Source: Mycetocola lacteus (GTDB lineage: Bacteria; Actinomycetota; Actinomycetes; Actinomycetales; Microbacteriaceae). From it: DNA of 64,000 nucleotides. The DNA is taken from positions 124,001-188,000 of the forward strand of contig NZ_RCUY01000009.1 in assembly GCF_003667575.1 (NCBI RefSeq), in the 5' to 3' direction. The notes under the pieces are model-generated. The model was not told the origin of the DNA, ran no database searches, and saw only the letters and a program-made list of their open reading frames with translations. The position numbers and the translations under genes were made by a program. Within the stretch, counting starts at the first letter, position 1; each line of letters starts with the position of its first letter. Of the stretch, positions 45,870 to 55,091 are shown piece by piece.

Positions 45870-47267
45870 ATGAGTGAATCCGTGGTCCTGCCGGCTCTGG
45901 GTGAAAGCGTCACCGAGGGCACCGTTACCCGCTGGCTGAAAAACGTCGGCGATCAGGTCGAGGTCGACGAGCCGCTGCTCGAGGTTTCGACCGACAAGGT
46001 AGACACCGAGATCCCCTCGCCGATTGCCGGCGTTATTGAGGAGATCCTGGTAGAAGAGGACGAGACCGTCGAGGTTGGCGCCGTCCTGGTAAAGATTGGT
46101 GATGGCTCGGGCGCCGCGGCTCCGGCAGCTGAGGCACCCGCCGCCCCCGCCGCCGAGGCACCTGCTGCACCGGCACCCGCCGCTGCTCCGGCTCCGGCTG
46201 CTGCTCCGGCCCCCGCTGCCGCTCCGGCACCGGTTGCCGCCGCACCGGCACCGACCCAGGCCGTTGCACCGCCGCCCACCGCGGCCGTGAAGCCGGTCTC
46301 GGTTCCCGCCGCTGCCCCGGCAGCAGCAGCACCCGCCGCACCGGCAGCCGCTCCGGCCGCAAACGCCGGTGGCAACGGGTATGTCACCCCGCTGGTGCGT
46401 CGTCTCGCACAGCAGCAGGGTGTCGACCTGAACACCGTCGTGGGCACCGGCGTGGGTGGACGCATCCGCAAGGAAGACGTCCTCAACGCGGGCACCGCCG
46501 CACCGGCAGCATCGGCTTCGGCCGCGGCAGCACCGGTCGTGGAGAACTCGCCGCTGCGTGGCACCACCGTCAAGATGAGCCGCCTGCGCAAGGTTGTGGC
46601 CGAGCGTGCAGTGGCCTCGCTACAGCAGACCGCCCAGCTGACCACCGTGGTTGAGGTGGACGTCACCAACGTCGCCATCCTCCGCGACAAGTTCAAGGGT
46701 GAGTTCCTGGAGAAGACCGGCGCCAAGCTGTCCTTCCTGCCGTTCTTCGCCCTGGCCGCCGCCGAGGCGCTGCGTCAGTTCCCGATCATCAACGCGACCG
46801 TAGACGGCGACAGCATCGTGTACCCGGCCACCGAGAACATCTCGATCGCCGTGGACACCGAGCGTGGTCTGCTGACCCCGGTCGTGCGCGATGCCGGTGA
46901 GCTCTCGCTCGCCGACCTGGCCACCGAGATCGGTGACCTGGCCGCTCGCACCCGCGACAACAAGCTGACCCCGGACGAGCTCTCGGGCGGAACCTTCACG
47001 CTGACCAACACCGGTTCGCGTGGGGCTCTGTTCGACACTCCCGTGGTCTTCCTGCCGCAGAGCGCCATCCTCGGTACCGGCGTGGTCTTCAAGAAGCCCG
47101 CCGTCATCTCCAACGGTGGCGTGGACTCGATCGCCATCCGTTCGAGCGTCTACCTGGCCCTGTCCTACGACCACCGCATCGTGGACGGTGCCGACGCCGC
47201 TCGCTTCCTGACCACCATCAAGGCACGCCTTGAGGCCGGGAACTTCGAGGGTAACCTCGGTATCTAA
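45870..47267 (+). CDS. sucB: 2-oxoglutarate dehydrogenase E2 (dihydrolipoamide succinyltransferase)
   Basis: A 465-residue E2. One lipoyl domain (1-76) has the lipoylated Lys43 in STDKVDTEIP. A long Ala/Pro linker (about 80-165) precedes the E1/E3-binding domain (TPLVRRLAQQQGVDLNTVVGTG). The catalytic acyltransferase domain ends with SYDHRIVDGADAARFL (catalytic His and Asp). It matches the actinobacterial SucB type, which can serve both pyruvate and 2-oxoglutarate complexes in some species. Many relatives have two or three lipoyl domains; this has one. It is operonic with lpd and ends at a strong terminator. Confidence 0.93.
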   Translation: MSESVVLPALGESVTEGTVTRWLKNVGDQVEVDEPLLEVSTDKVDTEIPSPIAGVIEEILVEEDETVEVGAVLVKIGDGSGAAAPAAEAPAAPAAEAPAAPAPAAAPAPAAAPAPAAAPAPVAAAPAPTQAVAPPPTAAVKPVSVPAAAPAAAAPAAPAAAPAANAGGNGYVTPLVRRLAQQQGVDLNTVVGTGVGGRIRKEDVLNAGTAAPAASASAAAAPVVENSPLRGTTVKMSRLRKVVAERAVASLQQTAQLTTVVEVDVTNVAILRDKFKGEFLEKTGAKLSFLPFFALAAAEALRQFPIINATVDGDSIVYPATENISIAVDTERGLLTPVVRDAGELSLADLATEIGDLAARTRDNKLTPDELSGGTFTLTNTGSRGALFDTPVVFLPQSAILGTGVVFKKPAVISNGGVDSIAIRSSVYLALSYDHRIVDGADAARFLTTIKARLEAGNFEGNLGI

Positions 47268-47287
47268 CCCACGTTAGAACCCGCCTG

Positions 47288-47323
47288 GGCCGGGAACTCC
47301 GAACGGAGTTCCCGGCCTTTGTT
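47288..47323 (+). terminator. terminator after sucB
   Basis: GGCCGGGAACTCCG hairpin with its complement and TTTGTTGTT tail. Confidence 0.88.
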
Positions 47324-47366
47324 GTTGGATGTGCTCTGGGCGTACACACAAGCCCTCGGCAACCGG

Positions 47367-47378
47367 TATCCTGGGAGT
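47367..47378 (+). promoter_or_regulatory. -10 element TATCCT of DUF4191 gene, leaderless type
   Basis: TATCCT (47367-47372), 6 nt, ATG. Confidence 0.55.
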
Positions 47379-48086
47379 ATGGCACGTAAGGAAAAGCCCG
47401 CAAAGGCGCAGAAGGAACCCGGTCGCTTGAAGCAGATGTGGCAGGTCTTCCAGATGACCCGCCGCTACGACTCGAGTGTCGTTTGGTACATGGCTCTGGG
47501 CCTGATCGGCGGAATCGTCGTGGGTCTGGCAATGGCCCTCTGGCTCGCCTCGGGCAGCGTATTTGGTCTTGTTCTCTGGCTGATCGCCGGCCTGTTCGCC
47601 GGTATCCTGATCGCAATGATCATCCTGGGCCGCCGCGCCGAGCGCGCCGCCTACGGTCAGATCGAGGGTCAGCCCGGCGCCGTGGGCGCGATCTTCCGTA
47701 GCTCGCTGCCCCGCGGATGGCGCGGCGACGAGATGCCCATCCATGTGAACCCCCGCACCCAGGACGCCGTGTACCGCGCCGTGGGCCGTGGCGGAATCGC
47801 TCTGGTTGCCGAGGGCCCGCAGTCGCGCACCAAGCGCCTGCTGGACGATGAGCGCCGCAAGGTCGCCCGCATCCTCCCCAACGTGCCGATCAACACCTAC
47901 TTCGTGGGCCCGGACCCCGACTCGGTGCCGCTGCACCAGGTCCCCAAGACCCTGCGCAAGGTCAAGAAGAACCTCACCAAGCCCGAGGTCATTGCGGTGA
48001 ACAACCGTCTGTCCTCGCTGGGAAACAACCTGCCGATCCCCAAGGGCGTTGACCCCTTCAAGGTTCGCCCGCAGCGCGCCCGCTAA
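47379..48086 (+). CDS. DUF4191 family membrane protein
   Basis: A 235-residue protein. A basic N-terminus (MARKEKPAKAQK) and the LKQMWQVFQMTRRYD segment precede two membrane helices (about 37-60 and 63-85). A soluble C-terminal domain follows with INGPQSRTKR-like GPQSRTKRLLDDERRKVARI and a basic end. It matches DUF4191, conserved in actinobacteria after the lpd-sucB-lip genes. Start fixed by the family N-terminus and the -10 spacing. Function unknown. Confidence 0.9.
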   Translation: MARKEKPAKAQKEPGRLKQMWQVFQMTRRYDSSVVWYMALGLIGGIVVGLAMALWLASGSVFGLVLWLIAGLFAGILIAMIILGRRAERAAYGQIEGQPGAVGAIFRSSLPRGWRGDEMPIHVNPRTQDAVYRAVGRGGIALVAEGPQSRTKRLLDDERRKVARILPNVPINTYFVGPDPDSVPLHQVPKTLRKVKKNLTKPEVIAVNNRLSSLGNNLPIPKGVDPFKVRPQRAR

Positions 48087-48099
48087 ATCCCTTCGTTAC

Positions 48100-48132
48100 A
48101 AAACCGCCCACCGGCTTCCGGTGGGCGGTTTT
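48100..48132 (+). terminator. terminator after DUF4191 gene
   Basis: AAAACCGCCCACCGG, 3-nt loop, complementary arm, TTTT. Confidence 0.88.
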
Positions 48133-48161
48133 GTGTGTGGGATGCGGTCCACGAAACAAAG

Positions 48162-48191
48162 GGGCCGAGACCGCGTGTGCGGTCTCGGCCC
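48162..48191 (-). terminator. terminator of RDD gene
   Basis: GGGCCGAGACCGC hairpin, followed on the minus strand by CTTTGTTTCG; 15 bp after the RDD stop. Confidence 0.78.
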
Positions 48192-48206
48192 GAGGCGTTC
48201 GAGAAA

Positions 48207-48644
48207 CTAGGCGCGGGTGCGGATCAGCACGGTTCCGGCAACCTTGTCGTGGAAGCCTCGCTGGTCCGAGTCCCAGACCAGGGCGGGCACCACGAGCATC
48301 AGCAGCAGGGTGCGAACCACGGGCTTCCAGAATCCGATCCAGCCGCCCGCTCCCAGACGCACCAGGTGCAGCCCCATGATGCGGTGACCGAGGCTACCGC
48401 TGAGGGTGGGAATGAAAATAATCTGCAACACGCCGAACGCCACGTGGGTCCACAGCGTGCCCAGCGGGAGGCCGAAGGGCAGCAGCACCGCCGAGGCAAT
48501 GGCCCAGTCGATACAGAGCGCGGCGAAGCGTCTTCCGACACGCGCGATACTGCGCGGGCCCTGATTGGGCAGCCCCAGCCGCTCGCCGGGATACTTACTG
48601 GGTTCGAGTTCACCAAAGGTGGTGGGCCGTTTTTCACCTGACAC
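48207..48644 (-). CDS. RDD family membrane protein
   Basis: A 145-residue protein of the RDD family with about three membrane segments. It has RRFAALCIDWAIASAVLLPFG (the family's Arg-Asp positions: R in RRF and D in CIDW), a helix ending at IFIPTLSGSLGHRIMGLHLVRLG (typical GxSlGKrimGl signature), and LLLMLVVPALVWD. The GTG start is 6 nt after TAAACT, so it is probably leaderless. It is divergent from glnA. The role is unknown; RDD proteins are often linked with transport. Confidence 0.87.
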   Translation of the reverse strand: MSGEKRPTTFGELEPSKYPGERLGLPNQGPRSIARVGRRFAALCIDWAIASAVLLPFGLPLGTLWTHVAFGVLQIIFIPTLSGSLGHRIMGLHLVRLGAGGWIGFWKPVVRTLLLMLVVPALVWDSDQRGFHDKVAGTVLIRTRA

Positions 48645-48670
48645 ACCTCAAGTTTACGGTGAGTAGACTC

Positions 48671-48706
48671 GTAACATGCCCGAAACATGGGTGACACCAT
48701 CGGGAA
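48671..48706 (+). promoter_or_regulatory. GlnR-like box upstream of glnA
   Basis: GTAAC-N6-GAAAC (48671-48686) exactly matches the actinobacterial GlnR half-site pair GTnAC-N6-GnAAC. A second, weaker pair GTGAC-N6-GGGAA follows 4 nt later. It lies 78-113 bp upstream of glnA, where nitrogen control is expected. Confidence 0.6.
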
Positions 48707-48783
48707 ATGACTGCTGCGTACGCTCGGAGCAGGATGTTCCCCCTGCCATCCCCCTCTGAACAGATTTTTGGAGCTCAAACAAA

Positions 48784-50208
48784 ATGTTTACTGATTCCGC
48801 CGAGGTGCTTGCGTTTATCAAGGAAACGGACGTTAAGTTCGTTGACATTCGCTTCACCGACCTGCCCGGTGTCCAGCAGCACTTTAACATCCCGGCCGCG
48901 ACCGTCGACGAAGACTTCTTCGCCATTGGCCAGCTCTTTGACGGTTCGTCCATTCGCGGATTCGCAAACATCCACGAGTCGGACATGCAGCTGATCCCGG
49001 ACGTCACCACCGCCTACATCGACCCGTTCCGCAAGGAGCGCACCCTGATCATGGTGTTCGACATCTACAACCCGCGTAACGGCGAGCGTTACTCGAAGGA
49101 CCCGCGTCAGATCGCCCGCAAGGCCGAGGACTACCTCGCCTCCACCGGCATCGCCGACACCGCCTTCTTCGCTCCCGAGGCCGAGTTCTACATCTTCGAC
49201 GACATTCGTTACGAGTCGAAGCCGCAGGGTTCGTTCTACTCGCTGGACTCCGACGAGGCCGCCTGGAACACCGGCCGCAAGGAGGAGGGCGGAAACCTCG
49301 GTAACAAGACCGGTTATAAGGGTGGATACTTCCCCGTCAGCCCCGTTGACAAGCACGCCGACCTGCGCGACGACATCTGCCTCAAGCTGATCGACGCCGG
49401 CCTGATCCTCGAGCGTTCACACCACGAGGTGGGAACCGCCGGTCAGGGCGAGATCAACTACCGCTTCGACACCATGGTCCACTCGGCCGATGACATCCTG
49501 AAGTTCAAGTACATCGTCAAGAACACCGCCGAGCAGTGGGGCAAGACCGCAACCTTCATGCCGAAGCCGATCTTCGGTGACAACGGTTCGGGTATGCACA
49601 CCCACCAGTCGCTGTGGCTGAACGGTGAGCCGCTGTTCTACGACGAGAACGGCTACGGCGGCCTGTCCGACACCGCCCGCTGGTACATCGGTGGTCTGCT
49701 CAAGCACGCCGGTGCGGTCCTGGCCTTCACCAACCCGACCGTGAACTCCTACAAGCGTCTGGTTCCGGGCTACGAGGCACCGGTCAACCTGGTGTACTCG
49801 GCGGGTAACCGCTCGGCCGCGATCCGCATCCCGATCACCGGTACCAACCCCAAGGCCAAGCGCATCGAGTTCCGCGCCCCCGACGCCTCGGGTAACCCGT
49901 ACCTGGCCTTCGCCGCTCAGCTGATGGCTGGCCTTGACGGCATCAAGAACCGCATCGAGCCGATGGCTCCGGTGGACAAGGACCTCTACGAGCTGCCCCC
50001 GGAGGAGGCCAAGGAGATCCCCCAGGTTCCCGCGAACCTCGAGGCTGCCCTGTCCGCCCTGGAAGAGGACCACGACTTCCTGCTCGCCGGTGGCGTGTTC
50101 ACCCAGGAGCTCATCGAGACCTGGATTGGCTACAAGCGTAAGGTCGAAATCGAGGCGCTGGCACTGCGTCCGCACCCCTACGAGTTCGAGCTGTACTACG
50201 GCGTGTAA
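48784..50208 (+). CDS. glnA: type I glutamine synthetase
   Basis: A 474-residue dodecameric GSI making glutamine from glutamate, ammonia and ATP. It has DGSSIRGF near the N-terminus, metal site [24 protein letters not shown], the ATP-site signature [16 protein letters not shown], and NRSAAIRIP. The adenylylation loop is [10 protein letters not shown] with Tyr402. The 25-residue insertion present in beta-type GSI ([20 protein letters not shown] region) is visible. Activity is therefore likely controlled by GlnE, encoded 12 kb away, and transcription by GlnR. A GGAG site precedes the ATG. Confidence 0.96.
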   Translation: MFTDSAEVLAFIKETDVKFVDIRFTDLPGVQQHFNIPAATVDEDFFAIGQLFDGSSIRGFANIHESDMQLIPDVTTAYIDPFRKERTLIMVFDIYNPRNGERYSKDPRQIARKAEDYLASTGIADTAFFAPEAEFYIFDDIRYESKPQGSFYSLDSDEAAWNTGRKEEGGNLGNKTGYKGGYFPVSPVDKHADLRDDICLKLIDAGLILERSHHEVGTAGQGEINYRFDTMVHSADDILKFKYIVKNTAEQWGKTATFMPKPIFGDNGSGMHTHQSLWLNGEPLFYDENGYGGLSDTARWYIGGLLKHAGAVLAFTNPTVNSYKRLVPGYEAPVNLVYSAGNRSAAIRIPITGTNPKAKRIEFRAPDASGNPYLAFAAQLMAGLDGIKNRIEPMAPVDKDLYELPPEEAKEIPQVPANLEAALSALEEDHDFLLAGGVFTQELIETWIGYKRKVEIEALALRPHPYEFELYYGV

Positions 50209-50242
50209 AGACCGTACGAGGCGTGTAAAGCGTCTTCAGTAG

Positions 50243-50285
50243 CACCGAGGCCCTCGGGGAGTTTTGCTCCTCGAGGGCCTCGGTG
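50243..50285. terminator. terminator between glnA and subtilase gene
   Basis: CACCGAGGCCCTCG with its complement, plus an inner GGGGAG/CTCC extension, between convergent genes. Confidence 0.82.
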
Positions 50286-50289
50286 TGTT

Positions 50290-53200
50290 CTACGCGCGCC
50301 GTGCCTGGCGGAACCGAATTCCCGTGCCGGCCAGGGCGAGCAACACAGCGCCCAGCAGGAGCGGCACCCAGTTTGGCGCACCGGTCCGCCCCAGTTCACC
50401 GCCACCGGCGGCACCCGGCGGAAACACACTCGCCGACGGATCCGCGGTCGGGGCAATCGGCGCCACGGAGGTGGGTGCGGGCGACGGCGTGGCCGTGGTG
50501 CCGGTCTGCGGGATCGAGAGGACCTGTGTGCGCGCTCCCCCGTCGCCACCCTCACCGAGGTTCCCGGTGGGGTTATGCAGGTTGAGGAGCAGCAGCTTGG
50601 TGTTCTCGGTTGCTCCCGGACCGCTGTGCACGCGGAGCGCGGTATCGGAGAGTGCGGAATACAGCGGCCCGGCATCACCATTTGCCGCGTCCACCCAGAG
50701 GTCGGGGCTGGTCGGGTTAAACGTGATCGGATCGGTCTGGTCTACCGGTGTCGGCGTGCCGTCCGGTGCCCAGAACGGCGAATACGTGACCACGCGATAG
50801 CTCAGCGCACCCACCCGATCCGGCGCGATCCCCAGTGAATCCAGACTCACCGGTAACAGCAGCACGTTATTGTCAAACGTGTTGGTGTCCACCGAACCGT
50901 CCACCACGTTGACCGGCTGGGAATCCACGATCTGGTTCTCGGCTGGAGTTGCGCCCAGGCGGGTCAGCCTGGCCAGCGGTAGATCCAGTTCCACCTGGCT
51001 GGCAAACGCCACATCCACCCGATAGTCCTCGGTTCCACTGCCGGTGCTATCGATGTATACCTCGATGGCCGCACTGGGTGTCAACGCCGCCCAGTTACCC
51101 CAGGTGGCGACGCCAAACGACAGCCTCCCGGTGGAGAGATCTCCCCCACTCGCTCGCAGAGCCGGGAGCGTGCTGGATGCTCCCACCGCACGCAAATCCA
51201 GGGCGCGCACCGAGGGAACCTCCGCGCCATCGTCGCGCACCGTAAGATCGGTCCGGCGCGGGCTTTCGGCACCCAGCTGGAACGGCGCAACCAGGGACGT
51301 GTAGCCGTCCTTACCCAGGGTTCCCTGATTGAGCGCCCGCCCACTCAGCGTGAGCGGGGCGATGCCGCTCGCGGGATCGGACGGTGCGATGGATGCCGTC
51401 AGATCCGACGTCGGCTTGGGGGCCGCGTGTACGGCGATGCGCAGCGGCACCTCCCCCGGCGCCGTCACGCTTACCCGACCGGAGACCTCGGAGAGATACT
51501 GCCAGGCAACATCCCAGGTCGAACGGTTCCGGGTGGCGTCGATATTCTTGCGTAGTGCCGTCGGATCATCAATGCGCAGCGTGATCGGCACCCGCACGGT
51601 CTGCCCAGCGGGCACGCTGACCGAGGTCGGCACCTCAATGTCGGCACCGGGAATGGTGGTCGCCGCCTGGTACGCCAGCGTATAGGTTTGCTCGTTCTTT
51701 CCCTCATTACTGATGTTGATCCCCCGCTCCACCGAGGTAGCCTCGGTGCCGCTCTCCGAGACCCCAAATTCCACGCTCACCCCCTCGGCGTTCTCGCTGT
51801 CGGCCAACCGGGCGCTCGCACCGATCGCGGCCGCCGCGTTGACCAGCCCCGTGCCCACCCGTCCCGGACCATATTTTGCCTCCCCGGCAAACAGCTCGGA
51901 GTCGGCGGTGTTCACCACGGCCGTCTTGAGGGCGGTCCCGCGCAGGGCTGTGCCCTCGGCGACCAGGGCCGCAACACCGGCAACCTGAGGTGTGGACATG
52001 GAGGTACCCGTCGCTACCCGCACGCCGGTACCGCTGCCCGCTCCCGCCGAGGCGATCTGCGTGCCCGGTGCCGCGATGTCCGGCTTGACCACTCCGACCG
52101 AACCGTGTGGTCCACGCGATGAGCTCTCGGCCAGCGCTCCGGTCGAACCCGAATCACCCCGGGTGGCACCACGGCCCTCGGGTGAGAGCCGAATCCTGAG
52201 CGCGCCGATGCTCGGACGCAGCGCCTCGGAGCTCGCCCGGGTGAGCTGAATACCCGGCAGGGTCGCATTGCCCGCAATACCCGCGGTAAACGTGTCCAGC
52301 GTGGAGTCCAGCACCACCCCGCGGGCACCGGCCGCCGCAGCCCGGTCAAAGCGGACAGCCGATCCGCAGGCCCGCGAGCCCGGGTTGTCGTCCCAGCGTA
52401 ACCATACCCAGTTGCCCGCAACCCGCGCCGAATCCTCGGCGCTAAACGCCTCGCAGCCCTCGCTGTTGTCGTCACTGGGACCCGCCACTACCGTGCCGGT
52501 GAGATCATCGGGTGTGGCCCCCGTATAGGTGAAGTCGGCGCTGTACTGTCCGGTGGTGGTGCCGGGATCCGGGGACAACACCTCGGCACTGTCCAGCGCC
52601 AGGGTGGTACCGATCGAGTTGGCCACGGTGAGCGCCGCCGGCGCGTTTCCGGGAGAACCGGCCACGTCATAGAGGTCGCCGCCGTTGCCCGCGGCGATCA
52701 CCGGAAGCACGCCCTCCCGGGCCAGTTTCGCGATCATATCGTTCTCGGGATCATCAACCGGAGAGTAATCACTGCCCAGCGAGAGGCTGACGATGTCGGC
52801 GCGATCATCAAAGTTGCCGTCACCATTGGGATCCAGTGCCCGATCCAGCGCCTGCAGGACCAGGTTGGTGCTGCCCGAGCAGCCAAACACCCGATAGGAC
52901 AGGAGCTTTGCCCTCGGCGCCGCCCCCGGCCCGGGGAGCTGGGCTGCGAGTTCCTCATCGCTGAGCGCACCAAAGTCTGTCCGGGCATTTTGCGGGGTAC
53001 CATCGGCACGGATGCCATAGCCCGCCGCGGACCCCGCCACGTGGGTGCCGTGGCCGGCCGCGGCGCAGTCCAGCGGGTTTGCATCGGGCACCGGTACGGG
53101 CTGGTAGGTGGGACTCTGCGGGTTTGGGTCGTAGCCATCACCGGAGAAGTCATAGCCTCCGGCAAACTTCTCGGGGTCGAACAGCCCCTCCGGTGGCGTG

Positions 53201-53949
53201 GCGGCGGCAGAGGCCTGAGCAAACGCTTCGGTGGTGCCCGGACCACCGAAATCGGCGTGAGTGTAGTCAATGCCGCTATCCACCACGGCGATCGTGATGC
53301 CGGCACCCGTGCGTCCGGTCTTCCGCCAGGCGGCCGAGGCGCGGGTGTCGCTCACCGAACCCGCGTTATACGGCCGAGCTGCCTGAGCCTCGTCGGTCTG
53401 AGCCTCGGCCCGTGCAGGTTCGGTTTCGGCACCGGACCTCGGAGTTACCGGATCCCGGGGTGCCGACGTGGTCGCCAGCGTTTTGGTGATGATGGGCGTG
53501 ACTTTTTGCACATCGTCGCGGGCTCGCAACGCATCAATCTGGGCGGGGGTTGCCGTCACTGCCACCCCGGGCAGGGCGTCGGTGGTGACATAGAGCGGGT
53601 CCTGGCCGAGCTCGGCGGCCACACTTTTCCCCCGCTCGGCGATGTCTGCCCGGGCCGCCAGTGCACGTTCGGTGGGGTCTCCACCGCGTGCGCGACTCGA
53701 GGCATCAAACGCCCCCGCACCGCGCAGCTGAACATAGACCGGCACCGGGCCCGTAGCCGGGGTCGATGCCGGCCGTGTCTGGGTCGGAGTCTTGGCGTCC
53801 CCGGCCTGTGCCCGGCTCAGCCGTTCTCGATTATCTGGCGCCGGCCCAGCCGAATCTCCCTGTGCGCTGGCGGCGGGAAGGAGTCCCGCACCACCGGCAA
53901 TAATCGCGGCCGTCACGAGGGCGGCCGCAAAACCGCGATAAATAGCCAT
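50290..53949 (-). CDS. secreted S8 (subtilisin-like) serine protease with surface tail
   Basis: A 1219-residue protease. The signal peptide ends at AASAQ (about residue 29), and an inhibitor I9-like propeptide spans about 70-160. The catalytic triad is D224 (AVVDSGID), H300 (GHGTHVAGS) and S650 (GTSMSTP), with oxyanion N421 (AAGNGG). A PA-type insert (about 450-600) sits between N421 and S650, as in lactocepin-like enzymes. A long beta-rich region covers about 690-1110. A Pro/Thr/Ala linker leads to LGRTG (about 1186-1190), a membrane helix and RFRQARRA, resembling a degenerate sortase signal. CGGAGAG precedes the ATG. It probably degrades extracellular proteins at the cell surface. Confidence 0.9.
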   Translation of the reverse strand: MAIYRGFAAALVTAAIIAGGAGLLPAASAQGDSAGPAPDNRERLSRAQAGDAKTPTQTRPASTPATGPVPVYVQLRGAGAFDASSRARGGDPTERALAARADIAERGKSVAAELGQDPLYVTTDALPGVAVTATPAQIDALRARDDVQKVTPIITKTLATTSAPRDPVTPRSGAETEPARAEAQTDEAQAARPYNAGSVSDTRASAAWRKTGRTGAGITIAVVDSGIDYTHADFGGPGTTEAFAQASAAATPPEGLFDPEKFAGGYDFSGDGYDPNPQSPTYQPVPVPDANPLDCAAAGHGTHVAGSAAGYGIRADGTPQNARTDFGALSDEELAAQLPGPGAAPRAKLLSYRVFGCSGSTNLVLQALDRALDPNGDGNFDDRADIVSLSLGSDYSPVDDPENDMIAKLAREGVLPVIAAGNGGDLYDVAGSPGNAPAALTVANSIGTTLALDSAEVLSPDPGTTTGQYSADFTYTGATPDDLTGTVVAGPSDDNSEGCEAFSAEDSARVAGNWVWLRWDDNPGSRACGSAVRFDRAAAAGARGVVLDSTLDTFTAGIAGNATLPGIQLTRASSEALRPSIGALRIRLSPEGRGATRGDSGSTGALAESSSRGPHGSVGVVKPDIAAPGTQIASAGAGSGTGVRVATGTSMSTPQVAGVAALVAEGTALRGTALKTAVVNTADSELFAGEAKYGPGRVGTGLVNAAAAIGASARLADSENAEGVSVEFGVSESGTEATSVERGINISNEGKNEQTYTLAYQAATTIPGADIEVPTSVSVPAGQTVRVPITLRIDDPTALRKNIDATRNRSTWDVAWQYLSEVSGRVSVTAPGEVPLRIAVHAAPKPTSDLTASIAPSDPASGIAPLTLSGRALNQGTLGKDGYTSLVAPFQLGAESPRRTDLTVRDDGAEVPSVRALDLRAVGASSTLPALRASGGDLSTGRLSFGVATWGNWAALTPSAAIEVYIDSTGSGTEDYRVDVAFASQVELDLPLARLTRLGATPAENQIVDSQPVNVVDGSVDTNTFDNNVLLLPVSLDSLGIAPDRVGALSYRVVTYSPFWAPDGTPTPVDQTDPITFNPTSPDLWVDAANGDAGPLYSALSDTALRVHSGPGATENTKLLLLNLHNPTGNLGEGGDGGARTQVLSIPQTGTTATPSPAPTSVAPIAPTADPSASVFPPGAAGGGELGRTGAPNWVPLLLGAVLLALAGTGIRFRQARRA

Positions 53950-54270
53950 AACACTCTCCGTTCGGACGTATCTCAAATGGCTTTCGGGGCGAATTCGGCT
54001 GAATCACGACCCGATATCGGAGGGATCTCCGACGCCGATTGGGGAGAGCATGCTGAAGAAAAATGAGCGGTGTGCTGCGGGGTCAAGACACGGTCATGGG
54101 GAGAAGGTAGGCGCGAATGCTGGGTCTGTGCTCGAGGTACACCTGATATCCCATGCATGTTCGGAGGCGACAGCGCGGCGGGCCTCAGGCGCACGATGCG
54201 GGCCTGGACACGCCCGTCCCCTAAAATTGGGCTGATCGATTCACGATCCCCGAACCGAGGAGTATTTTCC
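53950..54270. other. intergenic region between subtilase and UPF0114 genes
   Basis: 321 bp between divergent genes with no recognisable ORF. A palindrome TCGGAG-GGA-TCTCCGA near 54016 lies upstream of the protease gene. TAAAAT at 54222-54227 is a candidate -10 for UPF0114, and GAGGAG (54257-54262) is its ribosome site. No clear -35 boxes. Confidence 0.45.
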
Positions 54271-54924
54271 GTGACCGACCAGACCGTCGCTCCCCAGCGC
54301 CCCGCACCCCGTCGTAACTCGGCCGGGACCAGCACGATGGCCTACCTTATTTTTGCCAGCCGGTGGATCCAGGCACCGCTCTACCTGGGACTGATCATCG
54401 CTCAGGTGGTCTATGTCTACGTCTTCGGCGTGGAACTCTGGCACCTCGTGGAGCACGTCATCACCGACGGCACCCACATCGATTCCAACCTGATCATGCT
54501 GAGCGTGCTCGGCCTGATCGACGTGGTCATGGTGGCAAACCTGCTGATCATGGTCATCATTGGCGGCTACGAGATCTTCGTTTCACGCATGCGCCTGGAC
54601 GGCCACCCGGACGAGCCGGACTGGCTCGCCCACGTGAACGCCAACATGCTGAAGCTCAAGCTCGCGGTGGCGATCATCAGTATCTCCTCGATCCACCTGC
54701 TCAAGACCTTCATCGAGATTGGCAAGCTCTCCACCGACGGCAAGGGCCTCGGAGACACCGAGTCCGCAATCCTCTGGCAGGTACTGATCCACCTCGCATT
54801 TATTGTTTCGGCGATCGCCCTGGCGTTCATTGACAAGATGCAACACTCCTATCAGATGGCCGCATCGCACTCGGCCGAGGCCGCCGCGCTTAACGCGCCG
54901 GCAGATGCCCGTATTCCCGCGTAA
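54271..54924 (+). CDS. UPF0114 (TIGR00645) family membrane protein
   Basis: A 217-residue protein. A Pro/Arg-rich leader (about 1-22) precedes the family core: ASRWIQAPLYLGLIIAQVVYVYVFGVEL, a helix with MLSVLGLIDVVMVANLLIMVIIGGYEIFVS, a third helix around LKLKLAVAIISISSIHLLKTFIEI, and a fourth near the C-terminus. It matches the YqhA/UPF0114 family, of unknown function. The GTG is chosen because GAGGAG lies 8 nt upstream; the longer frame is not conserved. Confidence 0.87.
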   Translation: MTDQTVAPQRPAPRRNSAGTSTMAYLIFASRWIQAPLYLGLIIAQVVYVYVFGVELWHLVEHVITDGTHIDSNLIMLSVLGLIDVVMVANLLIMVIIGGYEIFVSRMRLDGHPDEPDWLAHVNANMLKLKLAVAIISISSIHLLKTFIEIGKLSTDGKGLGDTESAILWQVLIHLAFIVSAIALAFIDKMQHSYQMAASHSAEAAALNAPADARIPA

Positions 54925-54960
54925 AGTCGCTAAAACACGGGGATTTTCACCCCAAACCCC

Positions 54961-55006
54961 CACGGCCCGCTTCCTTCGACCTTGCCGAGAAGAAAGCGGG
55001 CCGTTG
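54961..55006 (+). terminator. terminator after UPF0114 gene
   Basis: CGGCCCGCTT...AAGCGGGCCG outer stem with an inner CTTCG/CGAGAAG-type stem and a short T end. Confidence 0.7.
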
Positions 55007-55091
55007 CGCATGCCGCCAATTACAGGTGCATAATGTACGAGGTAATCATCCGGCGCACCCGTCGGGTGACGTTTTTATTGGGGAGCACAGC

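Noticed and set aside
46120-46360. Ala/Pro-rich repeat inside sucB as a repeat element
   Set aside because: It is the normal flexible linker between lipoyl and E1/E3-binding domains of E2 proteins.
54925-55091. Possible c-di-AMP (ydaO-type) riboswitch before the KimA-like gene
   Set aside because: The gap is only 167 bp, part of it is the upstream terminator, and I cannot see the conserved riboswitch cores.
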